This document shows positions 9,324 to 19,230 of a stretch of 64,000 bases of DNA, in pieces (positions within the stretch are counted from its first letter, which is position 1; each line of letters begins with the position of its first letter). A program made the translations under genes and the position numbers. This stretch comes from Bartonella koehlerae C-29. Its GTDB lineage: Bacteria > Pseudomonadota > Alphaproteobacteria > Rhizobiales > Rhizobiaceae. Below the pieces are notes generated by a model. That model saw nothing but the letters and a program-made list of their open reading frames with translations. It had not been told where the DNA came from and searched no databases. Location: positions 1,667,502-1,731,501 of the forward strand of contig NZ_KL407334.1 in NCBI RefSeq assembly GCF_000706625.1, read 5' to 3'.

Positions 9324-10768
9324 TTTATTTCCCCTTCAACAGTATTGTTGTTCAGTCTCGATCTCAAATGAGGAAGATTAAACAGCCTTTCTTTAAATGC
9401 TGATACACTCGCGTTAATGCTTTGAAACACTCGAGTGAGTTCATTGTGCGAATATTGGATCAACAGCAAAACGGTCCTTAAAAGCGTATATCTATTCAAA
9501 TTATTATATATGAAATATATTTTTTTATTTCATATTCGCTTCAAAACCGCCATTGGTGTAATACCAATTCTAAAAACGCTACAAATTCTCAAACTAATAC
9601 GCTGCGGATATCATGAATTATCAATCTTGGACAAAAAACGATAATATGTTGACTGATCTGCTTAACAAAAATTTGTTGCATAAAAAGGTTGAGATTCTTT
9701 AAATTCAGCATTTTACCCTCCATAGCTTTTGGCTTCTTATGCATCTGTCTCTGCACACCACTTAGGCACACCCTCTGCACACTATTCGGTATGATACAAG
9801 ACCAGCTTGCACACTCCAGAAAGCCCCACTCTTCTCACATGTTCTGTCCTGCAGATCACAGAACACACGAAGAACACTCTCTGAATAAACCACACGATAA
9901 CCTCAAAAAAGACACTCCAAAGCAGCTAAATAGCTCAAGATTTTCTTTTTTCAATTATCATTCGCTTTTCTTTGCAGGGATCATACTATAGGATTTTTTT
10001 AATCCTTTCAAGAGTTCCTGATAATTCTTCAATTCATAAATTCTCAAATCTATCTCATAGGAACGTTTTCATGCTGTCGTTTGCAAAACAGTTCTCTTAC
10101 ATATCCCCAAATAACGCACAATTTACTCTTGAGAGCACTTTTTTTACTTCCTATACAGACAAAATCATAGGAACAATAATCCCCTCAGCAAAAACAAAGC
10201 TTCTGCTGAGAAACTCATCTTAATTTCTAATATTGAGGATCGAACTCTCCTGTTACTTTTCTCTTGCAAGAGTATTTGTGATCTTATCGGATATTATCTT
10301 CGAGGAAGAACACCTTATGAAACTCAAAACACTATTCTGCTTTTTAAAATACTGGCTGCTTCTGAAACAAACATCCTAGCTATTTTAGCGTCCTCAAATC
10401 CTTCCTTAATTAAGCATAACTTGCAAAACTTAGAGAGTGATCTGGGGTGTTTTCCTCTCCACAATAGATGTTCGCTACACACTCTTTCATAAAAAGCAGC
10501 TTTAGCTGCTTCGATTATGGTGTCACATGAATCAGAAAGCTTAATGAAAAGAGTTTTTTGCCACGCAAGACTGGCACATTCAAAAAGAACAAAGAAAGAC
10601 TAATAAACTTTTCCTTTTTTCATGCTTCATAATTCGAAAATCTCTCTATTTCTTATAAAATTAAAAGAAAGATTTTAAGCTTGCCGAGTATGTTATATCA
10701 GCATATATTACAAACTGTAATAATATGTTATTAAAAATGGATACCACAAAGCACAAAAAGAGGTTCTT
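9324..10768. other. Long region without supported genes
   Basis: Several plus-strand ORFs of 60-100 codons occur (for example 9689-9991 and 9972-10223), but they lack ribosome sites and family motifs and look like open frames in decayed DNA. The only structured element I see is 10354-10443, a diverged copy of 8176-8258. Confidence 0.4.
10354..10443. repeat. Diverged repeat of 8176-8258
   Basis: Both copies share GGYTGCTTCT at the start, a TTTTAGC core, a CCTT...CTTAAGCACAACTTGC-like block and AAACTTAG at the end, with substitutions and small gaps. Origin unknown; probably pieces of one decayed gene or element. Confidence 0.5.
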
Positions 10769-10867
10769 ATGGCTGATATAATAAAAACCGCTATGCTTTA
10801 TTCAACATTGATTATCACCATCAATGCATTTGTCGTTGTCTTAGCTCTCGTAATAGAAATGCAGTAG
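10769..10867 (+). CDS. Possible 32-residue membrane peptide
   Basis: Begins at ATG 10769 behind AGAGG with 5-6 bases of spacing, and encodes MADIIKTAML followed by one hydrophobic segment (residues about 9-29) and a short EMQ end. The order (good ribosome site, short charged N-terminus, a single membrane helix) suits a small membrane protein. No family is recognised and chance cannot be excluded. Confidence 0.35.
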   Translation: MADIIKTAMLYSTLIITINAFVVVLALVIEMQ

Positions 10868-13162
10868 ATATACTCTCTTAGTTTCTTTGTAACCTGCGCA
10901 AATAAATGCCGTAGATTCCCGTAAGCTCAATGGAGGATTTTAAGATAGCCGTTAATCATGTATCAATTCCAAAGGTTTCCCAACTCTTTTTGTGTTGATT
11001 TTTGTTTTTTGTATGCATTTTGAACAATATAGCTTAATGTCTTATTTTTCCTTGAATCATGATTATTCCGTTTTGAATAATTTTTTTCTTTCTCTTTAAA
11101 AGTAGAAAAAAAATCCTGAACTCAGTTGATTTTCAATGAGATATATGAAGTCGTGCAGCTTGTTTATATTTTTTTAGGCGCAAATCTGTTTTTTTTCATA
11201 AGAGCTACTCCTTACATCTAAAAAAGAGAAAACCTCCACAATAAAAAGGAAGTTTCCAATTTATTGAAGTCCATATCATGTTCAAGTCAAAATGACCTCT
11301 CACTTGAAAAAGAAAAACAATATTGTCGCACTTATCTTTGTTTATAACACCACTGCTCTCTTGCTATTTTTCAATTTCAGAAAAGTTTGAATCCTATTCT
11401 TTCATGCCTTATTCAATCTCTTCTAATAAAAGTTCACGAGCGGTTGTTAATAAGTTCTGACAATTTTTCAATTGAAGTGATAACTGTACAAATAGCATGA
11501 CTCTGCTTTTTCACATTTTTCCCATTCATCGAATAATTTTCAATCTTTTTTAAACTCTTCTGCACTATAGGTTTTTTCGTAATCAGTAACGATAAGTCTA
11601 GTACACAAAAAAGGAATATTGTGATAATGGCTTTAATCACGATTCTATCCTTCTCTTATTTTATACTTTTAACTCTGGAATTTTTTCACATAATCTCTGT
11701 ATGACGCTTGAAATACGTCCCTTTAACGAAGCTCTGCGGCTTCAAAGTAAACATATTGAATCAAGAGAGTGACTTGCGTTTATAACATCGTCTGTACAGC
11801 TGCTCATTGTATCAAAAGCTCTTACAATTCAACAGCAATTGTGACACCTTTGCACTGTTCAAGAAGCTTTTTAATCGCTTCTTTTCTGTCAAAAGCCATT
11901 TTACAATAAGATATAAAACAACACAAATATCTTCATTATAAGCACTTGTAACGCCTGTAATCATTGCAACTTGCCAGAAAACAAAAACAACATTTCTTCA
12001 ATTTACTGATTGCACTCTCATCATTCTTACATCACCGGAAAAGCAAAGAGAGTTTTGATATACTTTCCCATGCGCTTACAACAATGCCGATAGAAATACT
12101 CAAAAAAATCTTACACATTTCAATAGAACAAAGAAATTGGACGATGCACCAAAAAAACATTACAATTCCATGAAATAATATGATGTCTCTAAAACAGCAT
12201 AAAGACAGGAAACTATATCAAAAAAATGATAAAGTGATTTCTTTTGTGTCTTTGAAGAAGAGTAAATTCTACAAAGCACCAATATCAGTGAAATAACAAC
12301 TTATTTTCAGCTCCGCTCTAAAATTTAACATATTTTAATAAAAAACCGTAGAGCTGAAAAAATAATCAGCGTTACTTTTTAAGTATAAGCTTATCGTTTT
12401 TATAATAAAATAAATAAGAAATAAATTCACATTTAGAAACATGAGCAACACAATTCTATGAAGAAATCGTACGATTCTATCTAAATAACAAACGATTTTA
12501 CTTTTAAACTAATCACACTTGTAGATGAAGAATGAAAAAAAAAATTTCGTCATAGTCAATTGTATGGTATTAAATACTGTAAAATCCGGCAATTTATATC
12601 ATGCAATGGAATTTAAATAGTCAGAATGACAAAAAATAGGTGCTTTTATCATCGCATAGCGTTCTACCAAAAACAATCAATATCCTTTTCAAGAAAATAC
12701 ATCATTAAACAAATTCATTCTGCAATTATCGCAGTGTTTTCTGAAAGAGTTGGTCTTGCACACTTGGAGCTGACAGAAAATATGATAGTAAAATTCCACG
12801 GATGGACTTTAGACGGATCAAATCAGATATACTCCTCCTGATCTGTTTGAATATCACAATCGCCTTCCTGTTTATTTCGCGAAAATATCTATAACATAAA
12901 AGAGTAGCCACTTTATTCATATGCCCTTCAATTTATCCTCTAACGATCATGTGGTTTATATGAAAGCTTCCATCTAATACCCAAACTAACCCCTATTAGA
13001 TTTTACTCAATCCACCTTTTTGAAAAAATGCAAAGGAACAAAGCAACCGACTATAATGCACAATCACAATACGGCCTTACTAGGTTTTACATTTACGATA
13101 ACTTCTTAAAGAAGATGAAATTCAGTCAATGAAACCATATATCGTATATCGTATATCATTTT
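10868..13162. other. Long decayed region with one autotransporter scrap
   Basis: Mostly AT-rich DNA without supported genes. At about 11700-11790 a GFKVN-LNQESDLRL stretch resembles the GFNVNIGNPQQWLLRVG barrel strand of the autotransporters. One possible short minus-strand gene is listed separately (11434-11640). The plus-strand ORFs at 11964 and 12626 have no recognisable content. Confidence 0.4.
11434..11640 (-). CDS. Possible small secreted or membrane-anchored protein (68 aa)
   Basis: The start is GTG at 11640, about 7 bases after an AGAAGGA ribosome site on the minus strand. Residues 2-20 are hydrophobic (IKAIITIFLFCVLDLSLL), like a signal anchor, followed by a basic region (KKPIVQKSLKK) and one Cys. 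No family is recognised. It stands in otherwise decayed DNA, so it may be a fragment. Confidence 0.35.
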   Translation of the reverse strand: MIKAIITIFLFCVLDLSLLITKKPIVQKSLKKIENYSMNGKNVKKQSHAICTVITSIEKLSELINNRS

Positions 13163-13393
13163 TTACACTTTTCCGTATTTCTGTGAAAGTAATTCGCGCA
13201 ACTCATCTGCTATTTTTGTTCCACGACTTGCGCAACTCATCTTAATTAAACGATGTAAGCTTTCCGGCACATCAATTGTGAGACGTTTCATACCTCCATC
13301 TCTGCACCCTTTATGGTTTCCTACCCACGCATCAGCTGTTAGAGGAATTGATTTATTGGTTGGCTTCGTACCAATCTTAATTTTTTTGTTCAT
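13163..13393 (-). CDS. Ribbon-helix-helix partner of ParA (plasmid-type)
   Basis: Encodes 76 residues: a basic, disordered N-terminus and then a C-terminal ribbon-helix-helix fold (MKRLTIDVPESLHRLIKMSCASRGTKIADELRELL). It overlaps the upstream parA by 4 bases, the typical arrangement for a centromere-binding partner (ParG/ParB-like) that binds DNA and stimulates the ParA ATPase. ATATCGT-type short tandem repeats directly downstream (about 13139-13157) could be a binding site, but this is inference. Confidence 0.7.
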   Translation of the reverse strand: MNKKIKIGTKPTNKSIPLTADAWVGNHKGCRDGGMKRLTIDVPESLHRLIKMSCASRGTKIADELRELLSQKYGKV

Positions 13394-14019
13394 CGTGCTA
13401 ACTCCTTGATTTCCGCTGCAACAGCTTCTATCTCTGCCGCTGCTTGGCCATGTTTATCGACTTCATAAACGGCCTTTCCCTGTGTTGTAGCTTCTGCAAA
13501 AATCACGCGCTGGGCAACGTTAGCAGAAAGCAGATGCATTGGATACACCCCAAGGGCTTCGCCCACATCACGCCCTATCGCTGTATTGACTATTTTACGA
13601 TTAATAACAAAAGAAGATTTCAGATTTTCTTTATAAACGCGTGCTTCGTCAATAAGCTTTACAATTCCATCAGCTGCCCAAATATCATATGGGCTAGGTT
13701 GCACTGGAATAAGCACAAAGTCCGAAGCCATAAGAGCACTGCGTGCAAGATCAGTCACACGTGGAGGACCATCGATAATGATATGATCATAGTTACGACC
13801 AATTTGTGTGATTTCTTTATGAACCGTTGCACGCGGCAAACCGACAACTGGAAACAAAGGAGCACTTTCACGAGCAGCCGCCCAATCTAATGCACTGCCT
13901 TGTGGATCAACATCAATAAGCAACACACGTGCTCCTGTGCGTGCAAAGCTAGCAGCAAGATTCACACTCAAAGTGGTTTTTCCTACACCCCCTTTTTGAT
14001 TCAAAAGTCCAATGATCAT
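13390..14019 (-). CDS. parA: ParA-family partition ATPase
   Basis: Encodes 209 residues, the size of plasmid type Ib ParA without an N-terminal HTH. The deviant Walker A is at residues 8-16 (KGGVGKTTL), a Walker A' region with DVDPQGSA follows at about 37-44, and the IIIDGPP Walker B at about 79-85. The protein forms ATP-dependent patches that move DNA. It is followed by a ribbon-helix-helix partner. The chromosome's own parAB lies elsewhere in bartonellae, so this pair is probably a remnant of an integrated plasmid or conjugative element. The C-terminus is complete (EIKELAR). Confidence 0.85.
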   Translation of the reverse strand: MIIGLLNQKGGVGKTTLSVNLAASFARTGARVLLIDVDPQGSALDWAAARESAPLFPVVGLPRATVHKEITQIGRNYDHIIIDGPPRVTDLARSALMASDFVLIPVQPSPYDIWAADGIVKLIDEARVYKENLKSSFVINRKIVNTAIGRDVGEALGVYPMHLLSANVAQRVIFAEATTQGKAVYEVDKHGQAAAEIEAVAAEIKELAR

Positions 14020-15149
14020 TCATGATGCCTTTCAGCTTTATCGTTTTTACGATTATACAGAAAATAACAAAGCAAACAAGAAACATCTTAAAGTTTCAAA
14101 GCAATTACCTCTCCCCTTTCACAACAAAAGTCGTAGCATAGATCAACCCTCATTGAGTTCTTAAAATTCCCCCTTCCGCGTAGCAGATACAATCAACCAA
14201 AAGAAAAAAAACTTGTTCCATCTCATTGAGATCATAGCTTATTCATAAGGAGCGTTCGTCATTTTCAGATTGAATGAATACACAGAAGACAGGAAGTTTT
14301 TCATATATCATCCCCTCGTATTTTAGAAACAGAAAAAACATTCACTTACACATCACAAGAGGAAACAATGTATAAATAAAAACCATTCGAAAAAAATGGA
14401 ATATGTCTCTTATCAATATCAACCATTCAAAACCCAACCATAGAAACTGGTAAATAGAATGAACGATAGCAAACTTATAGCTTCATAAGAATAACGGCTG
14501 TGATATCGCAATAGATCATGCATTATCCTTTTCACAAATGGTATCGGAAGAGAAAATTGGGAGAAAAATAAGATATCTCCTTAAAACAAGTACATAAATA
14601 AGCAACGCAATAACCTGCTATTCTTCGTGAAAAGCGTCATGTCATTACAGAACACGAAAAGCAAAAAAGGAAACACTGCGCAATCTCCATAAGACAAAAT
14701 CATCTCTAATGGATCTGTGAATTTAAGCCCGCAATTCCAAGTCCATTGCACAGCACTTTTGATAAAAAAACTAGTCAATACAGCACAATCAAAAAAGTAA
14801 GAATAACCCTTTAGAAATGAGCAATCTCTCTTGCTTGAGCAGAATCAAAAAATTCCTTTGTAATTCCCCCGCCCACAAACGACATCATGTAAACCATGTA
14901 AACATATTAAATGTTGCTACAAAAGCAAAAAGAACGGACATCATAATAAAGCAAAACAAGGAATAAATCTTATGCATAAAATATCTTGCGTATCGCATAT
15001 CAATTTTTCCAACCATATCCATTCTTCTCGACAGAGAGGAAGCATTTTTGTTAAGTTATTCTTTTATAAAATCTCACTGTCATAATTGTTCTTTTGGAGA
15101 CAAAACAAAAGAACAGCACGAAGATGTAACATATAGGAAATAAACAAGG
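14020..15149. other. Intergenic region with integrase relic
   Basis: Contains integrase relic 3 (14403-14635); the rest shows no gene. The ORF at 14581-14778 (minus) overlaps the relic and is a shadow. Confidence 0.4.
14403..14635 (+). pseudogene. Integrase 5' relic 3
   Basis: Starts at ATG 14403. A leader with ACACATCACAAGAGG lies 48-35 bases upstream, as in relics 1 and 2. The body aligns with relic 1 through TAGCTTCATAAGAATAACGG and the final CTTAAAACAAGTACATAAATA block, but with many stops. Confidence 0.55.
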
Positions 15150-15479
15150 ATGAATTTACAACAAATCGACTCTGATATTTTTATCAGCGCCCAAATCAGC
15201 GTTGAAAACATCGAAACATTGGCGCAAACTGGCTTTAAAACGATCATTTGCAACCGCCCCGATCAAGAAGATCCCCATCAACCTGATTTTTCCATCATTC
15301 AAGGAGAAGCGTGCAAACATGGCATAAAAGCCTATCACATTCCTATCGTGCCACCGACCATAAAAAAATCAGATATTGAAACCATGAAAACAATTTTAAA
15401 AACAGCATCTTTGCCTCTTCTCGCCTATTGTCACCACGGAACACGTTCAATGCATCTTTATCGTCTAGCGCGTCTTTAA
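15150..15479 (+). CDS. DUF442/TIGR01244-type phosphatase or sulfurtransferase, shortened
   Basis: Encodes 109 residues. It matches the small family related to the N-terminal domain of Blh: residues 1-20 (DIFISAQISVENIETL), NRPDQED near 35-41, and the catalytic loop LAYCHHGTRS with Cys94 and Arg99. Activity is assigned in the family as protein-phosphatase or sulfurtransferase-like. Family members normally continue for another 20 or so residues. Here a TAA cuts in after RLARL, and the in-frame codons beyond it (ALNLNQQE) look like the former C-terminal helix, so the gene is probably recently truncated. Confidence 0.7.
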   Translation: MNLQQIDSDIFISAQISVENIETLAQTGFKTIICNRPDQEDPHQPDFSIIQGEACKHGIKAYHIPIVPPTIKKSDIETMKTILKTASLPLLAYCHHGTRSMHLYRLARL

Positions 15480-15585
15480 GCACTTAATCTTAACCAACAA
15501 GAAAGAAACACGCTGTAAACTCTTAAACCATAATAAAAACCGTAAGATTTCATAAGATTATAAAAACGCAAAAGAGAAGACAATA

Positions 15586-15744
15586 ATGAAATCAGATCTC
15601 GAGACATTTGTTTCCCCATCCCAACAACGAAAACTTCATATATTACACGATGTTTTAGAATGTATTTTTGTCATCATTATCAGTTTAAGCGCTATTTTTG
15701 CCGCTCTCATATCCTTTTCAGATCAACTTAAGTCCTATTTTTAA
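15586..15744 (+). CDS. Small membrane protein, duplicated copy A (52 aa)
   Basis: Begins at ATG 15586 behind an AGAGAAGA purine run. Residues 1-25 are polar (MKSDLETFVSPSQQRKL...), and 28-46 form one membrane helix (FVIIISLSAIFAALIS). A close copy lies 308 bases downstream. The parallel conservation of the reading frame in both copies supports a real peptide, but no family is recognised. Confidence 0.4.
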   Translation: MKSDLETFVSPSQQRKLHILHDVLECIFVIIISLSAIFAALISFSDQLKSYF

Positions 15745-15893
15745 AAGTGAGCAGCTGATCGAACTGCGACAATAGCTGTAATGCCGTTAAAATGGTTTGC
15801 GCTTTTTTTCGTCATGATGCATTTGGACAATTAAAGGCTTAAACCCATCAATTTTTTCTACCTTCATAAAAACTGTAAAAAAAAAAAAAGACA
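15586..15893. repeat. Tandem duplication, copy A (about 305 bp)
   Basis: Copy A corresponds to 15894-16200. The second copy includes the true 3' end of ribF (minus strand); in copy A the equivalent ribF-derived sequence (15745-15870) has accumulated stops and is non-functional. This shows a tandem duplication followed by decay of the free copy. Confidence 0.8.
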
Positions 15894-16067
15894 ATGATGA
15901 AACCAGATCTCCAAACATTTGTTTCTCCCTCCCAACAACAAAAACTCCTTATATTCCAAGATGTTTTAGAATATATTTTTGTCATCATCATCAGTTTAAG
16001 CGCTATTTTTGCCGCTCTCATATCCTTTCAGATCAACTTAAGTCCTGTTTTAAAAGTAAGTAGCTGA
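15894..16067 (+). CDS. Small membrane protein, duplicated copy B (57 aa)
   Basis: A paralogue of the peptide at 15586, starting at ATG 15894 or 15897. It has the same polar N-terminus and membrane helix. A one-base difference after the helix shifts the frame and gives a different end (QINLSPVLKVSS). Its last 40 bases overlap the 3' end of ribF on the opposite strand. Expression is unproven. Confidence 0.35.
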   Translation: MMKPDLQTFVSPSQQQKLLIFQDVLEYIFVIIISLSAIFAALISFQINLSPVLKVSS

Positions 16068-17038
16068 TCGAGCTGTGACAATGGCTGTACTGCCGCTAAA
16101 ATGGCTTTTGCTTTTTCTTCGTCATGATGCATTTGAGCAATTAAAGGCTCAAGCCCATCAAATTTTTCTTGTTCTCGTAAAAACTGTAAGAAGGAAACAG
16201 TGCAGCTTTCTCCATAAAGGTCGCCGTCAAAATCAAACAAATAGGTTTCCAGAAGTGGTGCTGCATCTTTCACAACCGTTGGACGACAACCAAAACTTGC
16301 AACCCCATCATGCAAAACACCGTTAGCACGACGCAACCGTACTGCATAAACACCATGCGCTAAACTGGCTTGAGGAGGAAGCATCTGGTTAGCAGTAGGA
16401 AACCCTAGAAGGCGGCCAAGTTGTTCGCCCTGGATAATATTTGAGCGCACCCGATAATGATAGCCTAACAAATGAGCTGCCTTTTCCACCTGACCTTGTG
16501 AGAGAAGCTTACGAATAGAACTAGAAGAAATGATCATTGATTGTGAATCTAGTGCACTCGAAACGCAAGGAATTTGCACAACTTCAAATCCCCATTCTTC
16601 TCCCCTTTGACAAAGAAGACGTGAATTTCCACTTTTCTGACAACCAAATTGAAAATTTTTACCCGTTACCACAACCGAAACATTAAGGTTTTTTTTTAAA
16701 ATCACATTGATAAATTCATCTGCTGAAAGAGTAGAAAAATGTGCATCAAAAGGCTGTTCAATCACACCATTAAAGCCAAGGATTTTAAAAATTTCAGCTT
16801 TTTCAGTAGCCTCTGTTAAGCGATCAACAGGAATTGAACGTTGAAAAAAACTTCTTGGATGCGGCTCAAAAGTTAAAACGAGAGCTGGCTTATTTCTTAA
16901 GCGTGCTAAATTGAGCGCTTTTTGGAGTACCACCTGATGGCCACAATGCACGCCATCAAAATTTCCAAGTGCCAACACCGCCCCCTGCCAAACTAAAGGA
17001 AGCATATGAGTCCCTTGAAGACGCAAAAAATCAGACAT
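16028..17038 (-). CDS. ribF: Bifunctional riboflavin kinase / FMN adenylyltransferase
   Basis: Converts riboflavin to FMN and then FAD in the cytoplasm. With the ATG at 17038 the protein has 336 residues, normal for RibF. The N-terminal nucleotidyltransferase domain carries GNFDGVHCGH at residues 25-34. The C-terminal riboflavin kinase domain begins near 180 and shows GRLLGFPTANQ and later the TYLFDFDGDLYG strand. The start codon overlaps the stop of the upstream HAD gene by one base (TAATG), so the two are translationally coupled; the GTG 15 bases upstream is less likely. The 3' end lies inside the second unit of a tandem duplication. Confidence 0.95.
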   Translation of the reverse strand: MSDFLRLQGTHMLPLVWQGAVLALGNFDGVHCGHQVVLQKALNLARLRNKPALVLTFEPHPRSFFQRSIPVDRLTEATEKAEIFKILGFNGVIEQPFDAHFSTLSADEFINVILKKNLNVSVVVTGKNFQFGCQKSGNSRLLCQRGEEWGFEVVQIPCVSSALDSQSMIISSSSIRKLLSQGQVEKAAHLLGYHYRVRSNIIQGEQLGRLLGFPTANQMLPPQASLAHGVYAVRLRRANGVLHDGVASFGCRPTVVKDAAPLLETYLFDFDGDLYGESCTVSFLQFLREQEKFDGLEPLIAQMHHDEEKAKAILAAVQPLSQLDQLLTFKTGLKLI

Positions 17039-17883
17039 TACTGGAGTGCCCACATTACCGCTTGTGGCTTATAGCCATGATGTTCAAGAAAAGAGTGCAA
17101 AGCTTTCTTATCGACCATACCGTTTTGCACATAATCATAACGATGAACACCCCCCATAATATAAAGCACATCAAGACCAAAATGAATAGCGCCTTTAACA
17201 TCGGTCAAAAGACCATCGCCAATAGCAAGAACTTGACTTTTTTCTACTGCTCCGCAAATTTTTTGAAGTTTTTCAAAGGCACACTCATAAATAGGCGCAT
17301 GAGGTTTACCAGCGATACGCACCTCACCCCCTAATTGTTGGTAAAGACGTGCTAAGGCACCAGCGCACCAAAATTGCTGATTTCCATAATGGACAATGAC
17401 ATCGGGGTTGGCACAAATAAACGGCAAATTCCGCCCTCGCATACGGTGAAACATATCCTCATAAGCGGAAGGTTTTTCATCAAAACCTTCAAGAAAGCCA
17501 CTGCAAACCACCACAGAAGCTTCCCACTCTTCAACTAATTCACAATCCAACCCTTCAAACAAAACTAAATCACGTTGCTGACCAATAAAAAAAACTCTAC
17601 GCGGTGCAGCACGAATGAGATCACGCGTCACATCTCCTGAAGTAATAATAGCATCATAACAATCTCTATGTACATTCATACTTTGTAATTGATCAATGAC
17701 ATCTTTACTTGGACGAGGCGAATTGGTCAAAAAAATGACATTTTTTCCCATCTGTCGAATTTTTTGTAAGACTTTCAAAGCCGGTTCAAATGCATGTACA
17801 CCGTTATGCACAACACCCCAAACATCGCAAAAAACAGCATCATAATCCTCTATAACAGTATCAATATGGGTCAGCTCATTCAT
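17038..17883 (-). CDS. HAD-superfamily hydrolase, TIGR01459 type
   Basis: Encodes 281 residues from ATG 17883 (AGGTG ribosome site); a longer frame from a TTG at 17916 is less convincing. It is a HAD class IIA phosphatase: motif I DVWGVVHNG near residue 20 (DxD with the second Asp replaced by Trp-Gly spacing typical of this family), motif II LTNSPRP, and motif IV IGDGLLTDVKGA. NagD-like enzymes dephosphorylate small sugar phosphates or nucleotides; the substrate is not known. It is coupled to ribF, an arrangement common in Hyphomicrobiales, which hints at a role near flavin nucleotide turnover (inference). Confidence 0.88.
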   Translation of the reverse strand: MNELTHIDTVIEDYDAVFCDVWGVVHNGVHAFEPALKVLQKIRQMGKNVIFLTNSPRPSKDVIDQLQSMNVHRDCYDAIITSGDVTRDLIRAAPRRVFFIGQQRDLVLFEGLDCELVEEWEASVVVCSGFLEGFDEKPSAYEDMFHRMRGRNLPFICANPDVIVHYGNQQFWCAGALARLYQQLGGEVRIAGKPHAPIYECAFEKLQKICGAVEKSQVLAIGDGLLTDVKGAIHFGLDVLYIMGGVHRYDYVQNGMVDKKALHSFLEHHGYKPQAVMWALQ

Positions 17884-19193
17884 GTCGCACCTATTTATAT
17901 CTTTGCCATTTATCAAGCTATCTTTTACTTCAAAATGACTTATCGAAAGAGTATTCTTCTGTCATCTGATTTCTCAACATTGTCTTTTGTCCCTTCATCG
18001 CTTCGTATTGCATCTATAAATCATGAGAAATAATAAAATAGATAAGTTATTGTATTATAACTGTGCGAAATTCTAAAATGTTTCCTATCAAAAACTGATA
18101 AAACTATAATAATGAGAACTTCAATTTTAAAAGCGACTGTATTGATACAGTTTATCATTTGAATTATTCAAGTTCTTATTTTGAAATGTACGAATAAATA
18201 TTTTCATAAAAAAACAGCGAGAATAAAAAGTTTTACTTCCCAAGAGATGAAGAGAACACGCGGCACAGGAAGTATGCATCATTGCTGATACAGTACATTG
18301 ATTTTTAAGCTTAAAAGAACATTCTGAGATGGTATTCGAGAAATTTTTAATCTAAAGCCGTATAAAATATCGTATTTTTTAGAAGTTTGAGGAATATACC
18401 ACCTCGTTTAATCAATAAAAAACATTCCCGTGATTTGGCGTGATAAGGATTTAAAAAGTATAGAAACATAATATGCGTTAATAAGACGCTTCACAACAGC
18501 TTAAAAGAACTAGTATCCAGGTTTTTTGCAACCAAAGTTGCATAAACAGTATGAGATTAATGACGCGCTATTTTTCAAAGAGGATCAATCTTTAGCATTC
18601 ATAAGTAAAATATAAACTAAAATTATATTCTATCCAATCAGCACTTCAAAATCACGGATACCAAACCAAACTTGAAGATTTCACAGGACAACTCCTCAAA
18701 TTGATAACTGATAGAGTTTACTATTTTTTTATAAACTCTGAAAACAGTAAAACGTAAAGGATCAAGAGAAAAATAACCCTAATAAAAAGAGGAAAGTCAT
18801 TCAACTACAAAATAGTATAATACAACGAAATCTCTTACCACTTAACAATAAAAAGAACGTAATAAGCTTTTCTTTTATGGCTTCATACAATATTGTGCAA
18901 TACATTGATTTATAAGAATGCTACGAGGAATCATAATGATTACAGGTTTTCTAGAACACATAAAAATACCTATTGTAGTATCGATCTCAGTGGACAATTG
19001 GATAAAATGATTGGTATACTTTATGATATTCTCTTTCATAGTTAGTTTTAGTTCTTTCGTTCTCATTCTATGCTATGACCAATTCATACGACATCTGTCG
19101 TGAACTCTTCTTAGTATTTCACTCATAGCACTCATTAAAAAAGCAAGCAGTCATAAAACTAAAGCTGTATTCTGTATCCAGGATAAAAATCAA
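17884..19193. other. Long region without supported genes
   Basis: AT-rich with scattered short frames only. I see no family motif, no structured RNA and no clear repeat. The 63-codon minus-strand ORF at 18875-19066 is unsupported. Confidence 0.4.
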
Positions 19194-19216
19194 AACCCTC
19201 TTGGGGGAAGAGGGTT
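19194..19216 (+). promoter_or_regulatory. Hairpin in the 5' leader of the lipoprotein gene
   Basis: A perfect 9-bp stem (AACCCTCTT / AAGAGGGTT) with a GGGGG loop ends 14 bases before the start codon at 19231, directly before the AAGAGG ribosome site. It could be a translational control structure or the terminator of an older upstream transcript. Confidence 0.5.
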
Positions 19217-19230
19217 AAAAGAGGATAAAA

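Noticed and set aside
9689..10223. Two plus-strand ORFs of 100 and 83 codons
   Set aside because: No start signals, no recognisable domains; low-complexity His/Ser/Phe content typical of chance frames.
11964..12173. Helical 69-codon plus-strand ORF
   Set aside because: Unbroken, but without ribosome site or family resemblance in a decayed region.
13444..13890. 148-codon plus-strand ORF
   Set aside because: Lies fully inside parA on the other strand and has no features of its own.
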